From NCBI RefSeq assembly GCF_014650895.1, contig NZ_BMVV01000012.1, forward strand, positions 124,001-188,000: a stretch of DNA of 64,000 nt. Reading direction: 5' to 3'. This DNA is from Streptomyces omiyaensis (GTDB taxonomy: Bacteria > Actinomycetota > Actinomycetes > Streptomycetales > Streptomycetaceae). Positions 25,257 to 34,203 of this stretch are shown here, one piece after another (position 1 is the stretch's first letter; each line of letters starts with the position of its first letter). A model generated the notes under the pieces. It searched no databases. It saw only the letters and a program-made list of their open reading frames with translations, and was not told the DNA's origin. The position numbers and the translations under genes are program-made.

Positions 25257-26366
25257 CTACGCCGACCAGGTCTCCGTGACCGCCCGGCGGGCGCCCTCCA
25301 GGTCCACCGTCCGGCCCGCCTCGCCGAGCACCGCGCCCAGCGCGGCCAGCGAGGACTGCACGGCGTTCGGCGTCGCGTCCGCCCCGTAGTGGTTGACCCG
25401 GATCATCTCCCCGGACAGCGCCCCGCCGCCCGCGATCAGCGGCAGCGACGGGTCCGCCGCCAGCGCCTTCGCCACCAGGCCGGTGGCGTCCAGGCCGGCC
25501 GGGGCCCGCAGCGTCGTCGCCACCGGCGCCGCGTCCGCCGCCTCGTGGACGTACGGCTCCAGACCGCCGCCCAGCGCCACCGCGCCCGCGCGGGTCGCCG
25601 CCGCCGCCGAGGCGTGCCGGGCCATCAGCCGGTCCAGGCCCTCCGCCTCGATCCGCTCCACGCACGCCTCCAGGGCCAGCATCTCCAGCTGCGCCGGAGC
25701 GTGCAGCAGCGCCTTGCGGCCGCCGTCGATCCACCGCTCCTTCCAGTCCAGGAGGGAGAGGTACGAGCGGCGCGGGGCGGCCGGGTTGGCGGCGAACCGC
25801 TCCCAGGCCCGCGCGCTCACCGACACCGCCGAGACGCCCGCGGGACCGCCCATGGCCTTCTGCGCGCCGATGATGCACATGTCGACGCCCCAGGCGTCCG
25901 GGAGGACCGGCTCCGCGCCGATCGACGCCACCGCGTCCAGGTAGAAGAGCGCGCCGTGGGCGCGCACGACCTCGCCGATCTCCGCGACCGGGTTGGTGTT
26001 GCCGGTGGCGGCCTCCGCGTGCACCAGCGAGACGAAGTCGATCTCCGGGTGCTCGGCGAGCGCCCGCTCCACCTGCCCGGCGGTGACCGCCGTGTGGAAG
26101 GGGACGACCAGGTCGACCACGGTCGCCCCGCAGTCGCGCAGCCAGTTCCCGAAGGTCTGCCCGTACGGACCGGTGACCACGTTCAGCGCGGTCGAACCGG
26201 CCCGCGCCCCGCTGCGGATGCACCCCTCCAGCGGCAGCAGCGCCTCGCCCTGGGTGATCACCACGTCCTGCTCGGTGGAGAGCAGCGCGGCGACCCGCCG
26301 CTCGATGGACGCGAAGTGCGCGGCGGTCATCGGGGCCAGGTCGAGCAGCGGGTGTGTCACGGTCAC
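25257..26366 (-). CDS. Class V aminotransferase (alanine-glyoxylate aminotransferase-like)
   Basis: 369 residues. Motifs of the AGXT/PucG group: VVTGPYGQTFGNWL, VHAEAATGNTNPV, PLP Asp in LFYLDAVASIGA, and Schiff-base Lys in IIGAQKAMGGPAG (about residue 194). Transfers an amino group from a small donor (alanine, serine or ureidoglycine in relatives) to glyoxylate or a similar oxoacid; exact substrates cannot be assigned. Single gene, divergent from an amidohydrolase gene. Confidence 0.85.
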   Translation of the reverse strand: MTVTHPLLDLAPMTAAHFASIERRVAALLSTEQDVVITQGEALLPLEGCIRSGARAGSTALNVVTGPYGQTFGNWLRDCGATVVDLVVPFHTAVTAGQVERALAEHPEIDFVSLVHAEAATGNTNPVAEIGEVVRAHGALFYLDAVASIGAEPVLPDAWGVDMCIIGAQKAMGGPAGVSAVSVSARAWERFAANPAAPRRSYLSLLDWKERWIDGGRKALLHAPAQLEMLALEACVERIEAEGLDRLMARHASAAAATRAGAVALGGGLEPYVHEAADAAPVATTLRAPAGLDATGLVAKALAADPSLPLIAGGGALSGEMIRVNHYGADATPNAVQSSLAALGAVLGEAGRTVDLEGARRAVTETWSA

Positions 26367-26434
26367 GGTGGCGCCTTCTCGGGTCGGTGGTACGGCCGTG
26401 GCCAGCGTACGCCCACCGCCCCGGCGCGCCCTCG

Positions 26435-26440
26435 TACAGT
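26435..26440 (+). promoter_or_regulatory. -10 box of a leaderless transcript
   Basis: TACAGT ends 6 nt before the ATG at 26447, so transcription should start at or next to the start codon. No Shine-Dalgarno is present; no good -35. Confidence 0.5.
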
Positions 26441-26446
26441 GCTGGC

Positions 26447-27532
26447 ATGAGCGATCACGAGGTGTTGCACGTGAAGGGGCGGGTGCTCGTCGGCCCGGAG
26501 GACGTGCGGGACGAACTCTGGTGCGTGGACGGGCGGATCACCTTCGAGCGGCCCGCCGGGGAGGCCCTGTCCGTCGAGGGCTGGGCCCTGCCGGGACTGG
26601 TCGACGCCCACTGCCACGTCGGCCTGGACCGCCACGGGCCGGTCGACGGGGCCACCGCCGAGAAGCAGGCCCTCACCGACCGGGACGCCGGCACCCTGCT
26701 GATCCGGGACGCGGGCTCGCCCTCCGACACCCGCTGGATCGACGCGCGCGAGGACCTTCCGAAGATCATCAGGGCGGGCCGGCACATCGCCCGCACCCGC
26801 CGCTACATCCGCAACTACGCCCACGAGATCGAGCCCGCCGACCTCGTGGAGTACGTCGGCCGGGAGGCCCGGCGCGGCGACGGCTGGGTCAAGCTGGTCG
26901 GCGACTGGATCGACCGCGAGGTCGGCGACCTGGCGCCGTCCTGGCCGCGTCCCGAGGTGGAGGCGGCGATCGCGGAGGCGCACCGGCTCGGCGCACGGGT
27001 CACCGCCCACTGCTTCGCCGAGGACTCGCTGCGCGACCTCGTCGAGGCCGGCATCGACTGCGTCGAGCACGCGACCGGCCTGACCGAGGAGACCATCCCG
27101 CTCTTCGCGGAGCGCGGGGTGGCGATCGTCCCCACGCTGGTCAACATCGCGACCTTCCCGCACCTGGCCGACGGCGGCCGGGAGAAGTTCCCCCGCTGGT
27201 CCGCCCACATGCGCCGGCTGCACGCGCGCCGGTACGACACCGTCCGCGCCGCGTGGGACGCGGGCGTGCCGGTCTTCGTCGGCACCGACGCGGGGGGCTC
27301 CCTCGCCCACGGCCTGGTCGCCGAGGAGGTCGAGGAGCTGACGAAGGCCGGCATCCCTGCCCTCGACGCCCTCTCGGCCACCACCTGGCGGGCCAGGGAC
27401 TGGCTGGGCCGCCCCGCCCTGGAGGAGGGGGCCCCGGCCGACCTGGTCGTCTACGGCGAGGACCCGCGCGCGGACGTCCGCGTCCTCGCGGCCCCGCGCC
27501 GGGTCGTGGTCAACGGCCGGATCCTCGCCTGA
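26447..27532 (+). CDS. Metal-dependent amidohydrolase (imidazolonepropionase/prolidase-like group)
   Basis: 361 residues. HxH in VDAHCHVGL (His near 60), probable bridging Lys in WVKLVGDW, His in TAHCFAED and VEHATGL, and Asp in FVGTDAGGSLAHG complete the binuclear metal site. C-terminal PADLVVYGEDP is typical. Related enzymes hydrolyse peptidyl-Pro/Arg or cyclic amides; substrate unknown. ATG start appears leaderless. Divergent from the aminotransferase gene (80 bp). Confidence 0.87.
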   Translation: MSDHEVLHVKGRVLVGPEDVRDELWCVDGRITFERPAGEALSVEGWALPGLVDAHCHVGLDRHGPVDGATAEKQALTDRDAGTLLIRDAGSPSDTRWIDAREDLPKIIRAGRHIARTRRYIRNYAHEIEPADLVEYVGREARRGDGWVKLVGDWIDREVGDLAPSWPRPEVEAAIAEAHRLGARVTAHCFAEDSLRDLVEAGIDCVEHATGLTEETIPLFAERGVAIVPTLVNIATFPHLADGGREKFPRWSAHMRRLHARRYDTVRAAWDAGVPVFVGTDAGGSLAHGLVAEEVEELTKAGIPALDALSATTWRARDWLGRPALEEGAPADLVVYGEDPRADVRVLAAPRRVVVNGRILA

Positions 27533-27540
27533 CGCGCACC

Positions 27541-27573
27541 GCGCCCGGCGGTCCCCGCGGTCCCGCCGGGCGC
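27541..27573. terminator. Bidirectional hairpin between amidohydrolase and acyltransferase genes
   Basis: Perfect 11-bp arms (27541-27551 and 27563-27573) around an 11-base loop; convergent genes; no T-tract. Confidence 0.65.
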
Positions 27574-27580
27574 CGCCGGG

Positions 27581-28147
27581 TCAGGCGGCCCGGCGGAGGA
27601 AGGCCAGCCGGGCCTTCTTCTCCGGGATGAACACCTCCGGCAGGTCGACCTCGGGCAGCACGACCTCCGGGCCGAGCTCGAAGCCGGCCCGCTCCATGCG
27701 CCGGACGGCCTTCTCGTTCGCCGCGTCCGGCTCGACCACGATCCGCAGGTGGTCGCGGAGGCAGAAGGCGGTGAGGGCGGTGATCAGGCCCGCCGTGAAG
27801 CCGGGGGACGGGGCGGAGCTCGGGGCGATGAGGAAGTGGCAGCCGATGTCGCCCTCCTCGACCTCGTAGCACTCGCCGACCCGGTCCGCCGCGGGCTCGT
27901 AGGTCTGGAAGAGGGCGGTCGGCTGCCCGTCGAGCTCCACCAGGAAGCCGTGGTGGGTGGTGAGCGAGTCCAGGTGCGCGTAGACGTCCCTGACCTGCTC
28001 GACGGTGGTGCCGTTCATGCCCCAGAAGCGGGCCCGCTCCTCGTTGACCCACGCGTGGATGAGCGGGGCGTCCGCGTCCGGGGCGATGGGCCTGACGACG
28101 ACGGTGCCGAAGCCCTCGACGGTCTGGACGTGTACGGGGGTGGTCAT
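27581..28147 (-). CDS. GNAT acyltransferase of the siderophore type (DesH-like)
   Basis: 188 residues. Belongs by pattern to the IucB/MbtK-type acetyltransferases that acylate hydroxylamines in hydroxamate siderophores: HAWVNEERARFWGM, a long beta region, GDIGCHFLIAPS, and RIVVEPDAANEKAVRRMERAGFE near the CoA site. ATG overlaps the stop of the upstream penicillin-acylase gene (ATGA), so the two are co-translated. An acyltransferase plus penicillin-amidase pair accompanies some Streptomyces desferrioxamine clusters (desH/desG); the assignment to that role is inference. Confidence 0.82.
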   Translation of the reverse strand: MTTPVHVQTVEGFGTVVVRPIAPDADAPLIHAWVNEERARFWGMNGTTVEQVRDVYAHLDSLTTHHGFLVELDGQPTALFQTYEPAADRVGECYEVEEGDIGCHFLIAPSSAPSPGFTAGLITALTAFCLRDHLRIVVEPDAANEKAVRRMERAGFELGPEVVLPEVDLPEVFIPEKKARLAFLRRAA

Positions 28148-30225
28148 CCCTGCTCCTTGGTGAGGCGGTTCCAGTCGGTGGTGACGGGGGCGAGCTCGCC
28201 CCGCAGCCACAGGGGGAGTTGGTCTTCGTGGTGCGGGTCCCCGGCCACCCCGGACGCGCCGAACGGCACGATCCAGCCGCTGCGTTCGCGGTCGGCGAGG
28301 TCCCACACGTACCGGGCGGCGGACGCCCGGGCGCTGAGGTCGGTGTAGCCGGGGGCGCTGGAGGTGGAGAGCACGCAGTCGTGGTCGCCGCCGAGCCCGG
28401 GCCACCGGTCGGCGGCCGCGTCGGCGGGGTCCGGCAGCGCCTGCCAGGGCGCGAGCCGGTGGGTGGCGCCCCAGACGGCGGGCGGCTCGCCCGCGGCCGT
28501 CTCCTCCAGGGCCTCGCGGACCGTCCGGGCCACGTCGGCGGCCGGCACGGGTCCCGCCACCAGCAGCGTCTCCAGGGCGAGGCCGACCCGCGGGCCGAGG
28601 TACAGCCAGGGGTGGAACACCTCGGGGTGGGGCGCCGGTCCGCGCAGCCCGGCGAAGACCTCGTGCCCGGCGAGCCGGCGCACCACCGCGCCCCGGACCG
28701 CCGCGTACAGTCCGGCGTCGGCGCTGTCGGCCTCCATCCGGCGGTCCCAGGCGAGCAGCCGCCCGCGGAGCTCCGCGGCGGCGGGGGAGAGCTCCCCGGC
28801 GGCCTCGACGGCGGCCAGCAGCCGCGCCGCGGCGCGGTTGTCGGTGTCGCGGTGGACGGCGGCGGTGGCCTCCGGGGTCCAGGCGTCGGAGGCGTCGAGG
28901 AGCTCGGCGATCCGGTCGGCCCGGTGCGCGGGCGCGAACTCGACGCCGAGCGGGGCGGCGAGCCCCCGGGCGTTGGCCATCACGGCCCGGCCGCGGACCT
29001 CGGCGCGGGGGAGCGGCGCGGGCTTCGCCGCCCAGTCGTGGCCGGGCTCCCACGCGGGCACGGGCCGCAGCGAGTTGGCCCGGTCGCGGACGGGAACGTG
29101 TCCGGCGACCCGGTGCAGCAGCCCGCCCTCCGTGTCGGCGGCGAGCACCACGTTCACCGGCTCCACCCAGGCGTCGAGCGCCGTGTCGACGTCGGCGACG
29201 GTACGGGCGGCGAGCAGGCGCGGCAGGACCTCGAAGCCCAGCAGGCCGGTGACCCGGGGCACGTACCGCAGGCTCAGCCCCTCCCACGCGGCACCGGGCT
29301 CCGCCGGGCCGTCGTCCGTGAGGACCGGGCCCCGGGCGGTCTCGACCAGCTCGACCGTGACCGGTGCGCCGCCGGCGACCTCGACGGTCTCGGTGTGCGC
29401 GGCGGCCGGACGCCAGCCGTCGGGTCCGAGGGCCTCCACGCCGCCGTCGGCGGTGCGCCGCAGCCGCTCCCGGTAGAGGTCCTGGTAGTCGGCCATCGCG
29501 TTGGTGATCGCCCAGGCGACCCGCCCGGTGTGCCCGAAGTGGGCGAGCCCGGGGACCCCCGGCACGGCGAGGCCGACCACGTCGTACGCGGGGCAGGCGA
29601 GCCGGATCTGCTGGTAGACGCCCGGCGCCTCGATGAACCGGTGCGGGTCGCCGGCGACCAGGGCCGCCCCGCTCGCGGTCCGCTCGCCGGCCACCAGCCA
29701 GCCGTTGGAGCCGGCCGTGGCCGGGCCGTCGGCGGCGAACAGCTCGGTCCACTCCTCGCCGAGCCCGGTCGCCACCCGGTCGCGCCACAGCTTGGTCGGG
29801 AAGCCGGCGAAGAGGATGTGGGTGGAGAGCCAGACGGCCAGCGGCGTCCAGGCCTCCCAGCGTCCGGGGGCGAGCCCGGTCGCGGCGAACTCGGGCGCGC
29901 GGCGGGCCCCTTCGGCCAGTCCGTCGTTGACGCCGTCGGCGTAGGCCCGGACCCAGTCCGCCGTCTGCGGGTCGGTCTCCTCCAGGCGCGCCAGGCAGCG
30001 GCGCGCGGTGTCGGCGAGCCGGACCCGGCGGGCGAAGACGTCCCAGCCGGTCTCGCCCGCGCCGAGGAAGGCCGCCGTGGTGCCCTGCGCCCGGTGGCGC
30101 TCGACCTCCAGCTGCCAGGCCCGGTCCCGTGCGGTGACCCGGCCCTGCGCGAAGGCGAGCTCCGCCGGGTCCGCGGCGCGCAGATGGGGGACGCCGTACG
30201 CGTCCCGGTAGACCTCGATGCTCAC
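28144..30225 (-). CDS. Penicillin acylase-family Ntn hydrolase (DesG-like)
   Basis: 693 residues. Ntn-hydrolase with the autocleavage site Gly172/Ser173 in TAGSNGWLVAG, followed by GDPHRFIEAPGVYQQI and HFGHTGRVAWAITN, all family marks. Begins directly at SIEVYRDAYGVPHLRA, the acylase start, with no signal peptide, so unlike secreted penicillin G acylases it should be cytoplasmic. The position beside a siderophore acyltransferase and an iron box points to amide formation or removal on a hydroxamate siderophore. GTG start lacks a clear ribosome site. Confidence 0.87.
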   Translation of the reverse strand: MSIEVYRDAYGVPHLRAADPAELAFAQGRVTARDRAWQLEVERHRAQGTTAAFLGAGETGWDVFARRVRLADTARRCLARLEETDPQTADWVRAYADGVNDGLAEGARRAPEFAATGLAPGRWEAWTPLAVWLSTHILFAGFPTKLWRDRVATGLGEEWTELFAADGPATAGSNGWLVAGERTASGAALVAGDPHRFIEAPGVYQQIRLACPAYDVVGLAVPGVPGLAHFGHTGRVAWAITNAMADYQDLYRERLRRTADGGVEALGPDGWRPAAAHTETVEVAGGAPVTVELVETARGPVLTDDGPAEPGAAWEGLSLRYVPRVTGLLGFEVLPRLLAARTVADVDTALDAWVEPVNVVLAADTEGGLLHRVAGHVPVRDRANSLRPVPAWEPGHDWAAKPAPLPRAEVRGRAVMANARGLAAPLGVEFAPAHRADRIAELLDASDAWTPEATAAVHRDTDNRAAARLLAAVEAAGELSPAAAELRGRLLAWDRRMEADSADAGLYAAVRGAVVRRLAGHEVFAGLRGPAPHPEVFHPWLYLGPRVGLALETLLVAGPVPAADVARTVREALEETAAGEPPAVWGATHRLAPWQALPDPADAAADRWPGLGGDHDCVLSTSSAPGYTDLSARASAARYVWDLADRERSGWIVPFGASGVAGDPHHEDQLPLWLRGELAPVTTDWNRLTKEQG

Positions 30226-30259
30226 CCGATCCGATCCCGTCCGTGTGCTTCCAGATTCA

Positions 30260-30278
30260 TTAGGTTAGGCTGACCTAA
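30260..30278. promoter_or_regulatory. Iron box (DmdR/IdeR operator)
   Basis: TTAGGTTAGGCTGACCTAA differs at one position from the usual Streptomyces DmdR1 box (TTAGGTTAGGCTCACCTAA). It lies between the divergent penicillin-acylase and siderophore-interacting genes and should repress both when iron is sufficient. Confidence 0.92.
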
Positions 30279-30327
30279 ATTAATCGCTGACCCAAAGTAA
30301 CCCATGGGTCCGGGGGAGGAGCACGCG

Positions 30328-31047
30328 GTGGGGCACGGGTGGCAGGGCGCGGTCCTGAAGCTGATGGGCGCCAAGGACTTCACGTTCACCGTCACGGGGG
30401 CCGAACAGGTCACCGAGGACTACCGGCGGGTCCGCTTCACGGACGGCGGGCTGCTCGCCGCCGCCGGGATCCACCCGACGATGTGGGTCCGCATCTGGTT
30501 CGAGAACGCCGGCAAGCCGCACCAGCGCGCCTACACCCTGGTCGACCCCGACCAGGAGGCCGGCACCTTCAGCCTGGAGTTCGCCCTCCACGACGGTCCC
30601 GCCAGCCACTGGGCCCGCGGCTGCGCCCCCGGCGACACCGTCGAGGCCACCCTCCAGGGCTCCGGCTTCGAGACGCCGGAGCCCCGGCCCGAGCGGCTGC
30701 TCGTCGTCGGCGACGCGGCCTCGCTGCCGGCCGTCAACTCGCTGCTCGACGCCCACCCGGACCTCCCGGCCACCATCTGGTTCGAGACCCAGCACGCCTC
30801 CGACGAGGAGCTGCCCTTCCGCACCGACCCGGACCGCCACGAGCTGCGCCGGGTGCCCCGGCAGCGGTCCGGCGCCGACCTCGTCGAGAGGGTCAGGGCC
30901 GAACTGCCCGCCCTCGCCGGCCCGGAGGCGTACGTGTGGATCGCCTGCGACACCGCGACGACCCGGGCGCTGGCGGCGTACGCCCGCAAGGAGCTGGCGC
31001 TGCCCAAGGAGCGGGTGCACGCCCTCGGCTACTGGCGGCCGAGCTGA
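30328..31047 (+). CDS. Siderophore-interacting flavoprotein (ferric-siderophore reductase, DesF/ViuB-like)
   Basis: 239 residues from GTG 30328, with GGGGGAGGA 7 nt upstream; the ATG at 30304 lacks a ribosome site. FAD-binding domain with the RAYTLV motif, then the SIP C-terminal domain (LLVVGDAASLPAVNSLL, YVWIACDTATTRALAAYARKE). Reduces Fe(III)-siderophore in the cytoplasm to release iron. Controlled by the iron box 50 bp upstream. A T-tailed terminator follows. Confidence 0.9.
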   Translation: MGHGWQGAVLKLMGAKDFTFTVTGAEQVTEDYRRVRFTDGGLLAAAGIHPTMWVRIWFENAGKPHQRAYTLVDPDQEAGTFSLEFALHDGPASHWARGCAPGDTVEATLQGSGFETPEPRPERLLVVGDAASLPAVNSLLDAHPDLPATIWFETQHASDEELPFRTDPDRHELRRVPRQRSGADLVERVRAELPALAGPEAYVWIACDTATTRALAAYARKELALPKERVHALGYWRPS

Positions 31048-31072
31048 GCCGTCCCGCCGGGGCGTGATGTTG

Positions 31073-31110
31073 ACGATCCGTGACCCCGCGGGGGCGCGGA
31101 TCGTTTCCTT
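31073..31110 (+). terminator. Intrinsic terminator of the siderophore-interacting gene
   Basis: ACGATCCG (31073-31080) pairs with CGGATCGT (31097-31104) with an inner CCCCGCGGGG stem, followed by TTTCCTTTG. One of few terminators here with a T-rich tail. Confidence 0.75.
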
Positions 31111-31225
31111 TGCCCGTGCGGGGCCCTCTCCGGAGCCGGGCCCACCTCCCCGTACGAAACACGCGGGACGGCCGGGAACGGTTGTGTCGAAACGAATCGA
31201 AAATGAACACGGAAACCCCCCTTTG

Positions 31226-31260
31226 GAGTGAACTCACGTCAGGCGACTGTCGGTTCACTC
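31226..31260. repeat. Inverted repeat in the upstream region of the LAETG protein gene
   Basis: GAGTGAAC (31226-31233) and GTTCACTC (31253-31260), perfect 8-bp arms 19 bp apart. The 319-bp gap 31048-31366 otherwise holds the terminator above, GC-poor sequence around 31180-31215 that may contain the promoter, and the weak ribosome site GTGGGGG before the TTG start. Confidence 0.6.
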
Positions 31261-31366
31261 TCCGTGCGTAAAGATTCCGGTGTCTCAAGTCGCCGCCGCC
31301 GCGCAGACCCACCGTCCCCGTGGCGAGCGGCCGGCGACGCCATGTCTCTGTGGGGGTTCCACCATC

Positions 31367-32374
31367 TTGAACAGCAACACCTTCCGCACGTCCGTCCGCC
31401 GCACCGCCGCCGCCGCGACCGTCGCCGCCCTGGCCGTCGGCCCCGTGCTCCTCGCGGCCCCGGCGGCGCAGGCCGCGGGCGACGAGGGCCGCGCCACCGC
31501 CGTCGTGCTCCGCACCTCGCTCGACGTCGACCTCCTCGGCAAGACCGTGCAGGTCCCGGTCCGCGCCACGCTCAACGAGGTCAAGGCGCCCGAGAGCGAG
31601 AGCGAGACCGCGCTCAGCGTGAAGGTGAAGGGCGCGGAGGGCGGCGAGCCGATCGACATCCTCACCGCCGACGTCGCCACCTCGACCGCCACGGTCGACG
31701 AGAAGAAGGCCGAGGGGTACGTCAACCTCGCCAAGGCCCGCCTCCACGTGCCCGGCCTCCCGGCCCTCGCCGTCATCGAGGTCGAGAAGGTCACCGCCAA
31801 GGCGGTCTGCGAGGCCGGCCGGAAGCCCGTCGCCGAGTCCAACGTCCTCGGATACGTCCGCGCCCTCGGCCAGAAGGTCACGCTCACCGCCGGCGGCCGC
31901 AGCCGGGTCGAGGTGCCGGCCGTCGGCACGGTCACCCTGGACCTCTCCCGCACCACCACGACCGACCGCACCGCGGCCGCCACCGCCCTGGAGCTGGACG
32001 TCGAGGTCGACCCGCTCAAGCTCGGCGTCGCCAAGGTCAAGGGCACCGTCACCCTCGCCGAGGCCACCTGCGAGACGCCGAAGGGTCCGGCCCCGACCGG
32101 GAAGCCCACCGAGAAGCCCACCGAGAAGCCCACGGAGCGGCCGACCGAGCAGCCGACCGGGAAGCCCGCCGAGCAGCCCTCGCCGCAGGCCACCGAGCCC
32201 GAGGACGACGGCGGCCTCACCACCGACAACGGCGGCTCCACCCCGACCCAGAACCTCGCCGAGACCGGCGGCAGCTCCGCCACCCCGTACCTCGCGGGCG
32301 GCGCGCTCGTCCTCCTCCTGGCCGGCGGCGGCGCCGTGGCCCTGACCCGGTCGCGCGCCCGGGCCCGCGGCTGA
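31367..32374 (+). CDS. SCO1860-type LAETG-anchored surface protein
   Basis: 335 residues from TTG 31367, which gives a clean signal peptide (RTSVRRTAAAATVAALAVG, cleavage after AQA near residue 37). A secreted domain (about 38-240) with two Cys, then a wall-spanning Pro/Thr/Lys repeat (KPTEKPTEKPTERPTEQ), LAETG at 297-301, a membrane helix and an Arg-rich tail. This is a class E sortase substrate layout: sortase cleaves LAETG and links the protein to peptidoglycan. The function of the outer domain is unknown. Ends before a large two-way hairpin. Confidence 0.88.
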   Translation: MNSNTFRTSVRRTAAAATVAALAVGPVLLAAPAAQAAGDEGRATAVVLRTSLDVDLLGKTVQVPVRATLNEVKAPESESETALSVKVKGAEGGEPIDILTADVATSTATVDEKKAEGYVNLAKARLHVPGLPALAVIEVEKVTAKAVCEAGRKPVAESNVLGYVRALGQKVTLTAGGRSRVEVPAVGTVTLDLSRTTTTDRTAAATALELDVEVDPLKLGVAKVKGTVTLAEATCETPKGPAPTGKPTEKPTEKPTERPTEQPTGKPAEQPSPQATEPEDDGGLTTDNGGSTPTQNLAETGGSSATPYLAGGALVLLLAGGGAVALTRSRARARG

Positions 32375-32412
32375 CGGCCCGAGGGGGCGGCGCGCCGGGG
32401 GCGCGGGGGGAA

Positions 32413-32458
32413 ACGGGCCGGGGCGGGCGGTGTGACGACACCGCCCGCCCCGGCCCGT
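32413..32458. terminator. Bidirectional hairpin after the LAETG protein gene
   Basis: Perfect 21-bp arms (32413-32433, 32438-32458), GACG loop, the longest stem in the window; convergent genes. Confidence 0.85.
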
Positions 32459-32472
32459 CCGCGCGCGGCGGC

Positions 32473-34203
32473 TCAGCCGCCCAGCAGCAGCGCCTGGTCC
32501 AACGCCTGGAGGAAACGATTCGTCGTCGCCCGGTCCCGGACCGCGAGCCGCAGCCAGTGCCGGTCCAGACCCGGGAAGGTGTCCCCGCGCCGGGCCGCGA
32601 ACCCCAGCAGCCGCAGCCGCTCCCGGACCGCGTCCGCGCCCTCGATCCGGATCAGCACGAACGGCCCCTCTGCCGCCGCCACCGTCCGCACCTCGTCGAA
32701 CTCCGCGAGCCCCGCCAGCAGATGCGCCCGCTCCGTCCCGATCCGGTGCGCCGCGTGCTCCGCCTCCGCCAGCGCCGCCCGCCCCATGCAGGCCTCCGCC
32801 GCCACCAGCGCCGGCGTCGACACCGGCCACAGCGGCTGCGCCCGCTCCAGGAGCGCCACCGTCTCCGGCTCCGCCAGCACATAGCCGATCCGCAGCCCCG
32901 CGAGGCCCCAGGTCTTCGTCAGGCTCCGCAGCACCACCAGGCCCGGCACGTCCGTCCGCCCGGCCAGCGCCTCCCGCTCGCCCGGCACCGCGTCCATGAA
33001 CGCCTCGTCCACGACCAGGTACCGCCCCGGCCGCGCCAGCGAGGCGATCGTCTCCGCCGGATGCAGCACCGAGGTCGGGTTGGTGGGATTGCCGATTACC
33101 ACCAGGTCCGCCTCCTCCGGCACCGCCGCCGGATCCAGCCGGAAGCCGTCCTCCTCGCGCAGCAGCACCCGGCCCACCTCGTGCCCGGCGTCCCGCAGCG
33201 CGGCCTCCGGCTCGGTGAACTGCGGGTGCACCACCACCGGCCGGCGCACCGGCAGCGCCCGCGCCAGCAGTACGAACGCCTCCGCCGCGCCCGAGGTCAG
33301 CAGCACCCGCCCGGCGGGCAGGTCGTGCCGCTCGGCCACCGCCGCGCGGGCCGAGCGCCCGTCCGGATAGGCGGCCAGGCCCGTCAGCGAGTGGGCGATC
33401 CGTTCCCGCAGCCAGTCCGGCGGGGTCGCCGTCCGGACGTTGACCGCGAGGTCGATGAGTTTCTCGTCCCGGACCTCGGCGTCACCGTGATGACGCAGGT
33501 CGTGGGCTTGGCTGCCCGTGTGGGGGCCTTCCGTGTGGGTGTCCATGTCCGCCGTCGTGTGGGGGGTGGGGAAGTGGGGTGTGCCAGGCTCGCCAGCGAT
33601 GTACCCGCACGTCAAGGGCGACAACCGTGCGACGGACGTCACTTCGTCCGGACCAAAGGGGACGAAACCGGCGATCGCGCACGTCACGCGCCGCGACTTC
33701 CGCTTCGGCACCAGCAGCACCGCGCCCGGCCCCGCCGCCCGCAGCGCCGCCGCCTCCGCCACCGACGCCGTCCCCGTCGCCGCCAGCGGCACCTCCGACG
33801 GATGCGGTACCGCCACCCCCGCCAGCTCCTCCGCCGGGAACCCCCTCACCGGCACCCCGAGACGCACGGCCGCCGCCACGATCCCCGGCTCCGCCACCCT
33901 GGCGTCCAGCGTCGCGACGCCCGCCACGCGCGCGTACCGCCGAGCGGCCCCGTCCCCGACGCCACCCGCCCCGTCCCCGCCCGTCGCGTCCGCGCCGCCC
34001 GCCGCACCCGTCCCGCCCGCACCGCCTGTCCGGTCGGCCTCCGCCGCGCCCGCGGCCGGAAGGGGTGCGCCGTCGGCCGGCTCCACCTCCGCCGGCCCCG
34101 CCTCCGCCAGTCCCGCCTCTGTCAGCGCCGCCCGCACCAGGGCCCAGACCTCGTCCCCCGTCGCCCCCGACCGGACCCCCACGCCGATGTGCACAGCGGG
34201 CAC
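32473..34203 (-). CDS. cobC: CbiG C-terminal domain fused to CobC-type aminotransferase
   Basis: 576 residues from GTG 34203 (TTG 34218 also possible). Residues about 1-215: CbiG-C/CobE-like domain (VHIGVGVRSGAT, VATLDARVAEPGI, FPAEELAGV, TASVAEAAALRAAG, VLLVPKRKSRRVTCAIAG) with an Ala/Gly-rich insertion. From about 220: Rv2231c-type CobC PLP enzyme starting MDTHTEGPHT, with the PLP Lys in SLTKTWGLAGLR; a threonine-phosphate decarboxylase homologue that supplies aminopropanol for the nucleotide loop. No stop separates the parts, and the internal ATG (33546) has no ribosome site, so I call one fused gene; two separate proteins remain possible. Confidence 0.72.
   Translation of the reverse strand: MPAVHIGVGVRSGATGDEVWALVRAALTEAGLAEAGPAEVEPADGAPLPAAGAAEADRTGGAGGTGAAGGADATGGDGAGGVGDGAARRYARVAGVATLDARVAEPGIVAAAVRLGVPVRGFPAEELAGVAVPHPSEVPLAATGTASVAEAAALRAAGPGAVLLVPKRKSRRVTCAIAGFVPFGPDEVTSVARLSPLTCGYIAGEPGTPHFPTPHTTADMDTHTEGPHTGSQAHDLRHHGDAEVRDEKLIDLAVNVRTATPPDWLRERIAHSLTGLAAYPDGRSARAAVAERHDLPAGRVLLTSGAAEAFVLLARALPVRRPVVVHPQFTEPEAALRDAGHEVGRVLLREEDGFRLDPAAVPEEADLVVIGNPTNPTSVLHPAETIASLARPGRYLVVDEAFMDAVPGEREALAGRTDVPGLVVLRSLTKTWGLAGLRIGYVLAEPETVALLERAQPLWPVSTPALVAAEACMGRAALAEAEHAAHRIGTERAHLLAGLAEFDEVRTVAAAEGPFVLIRIEGADAVRERLRLLGFAARRGDTFPGLDRHWLRLAVRDRATTNRFLQALDQALLLGG

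Noticed and set aside
30304..30327. ATG 30304 as start of the siderophore-interacting protein
   Set aside because: No ribosome site before it, while GTG 30328 has GGGGGAGGA at ideal distance.
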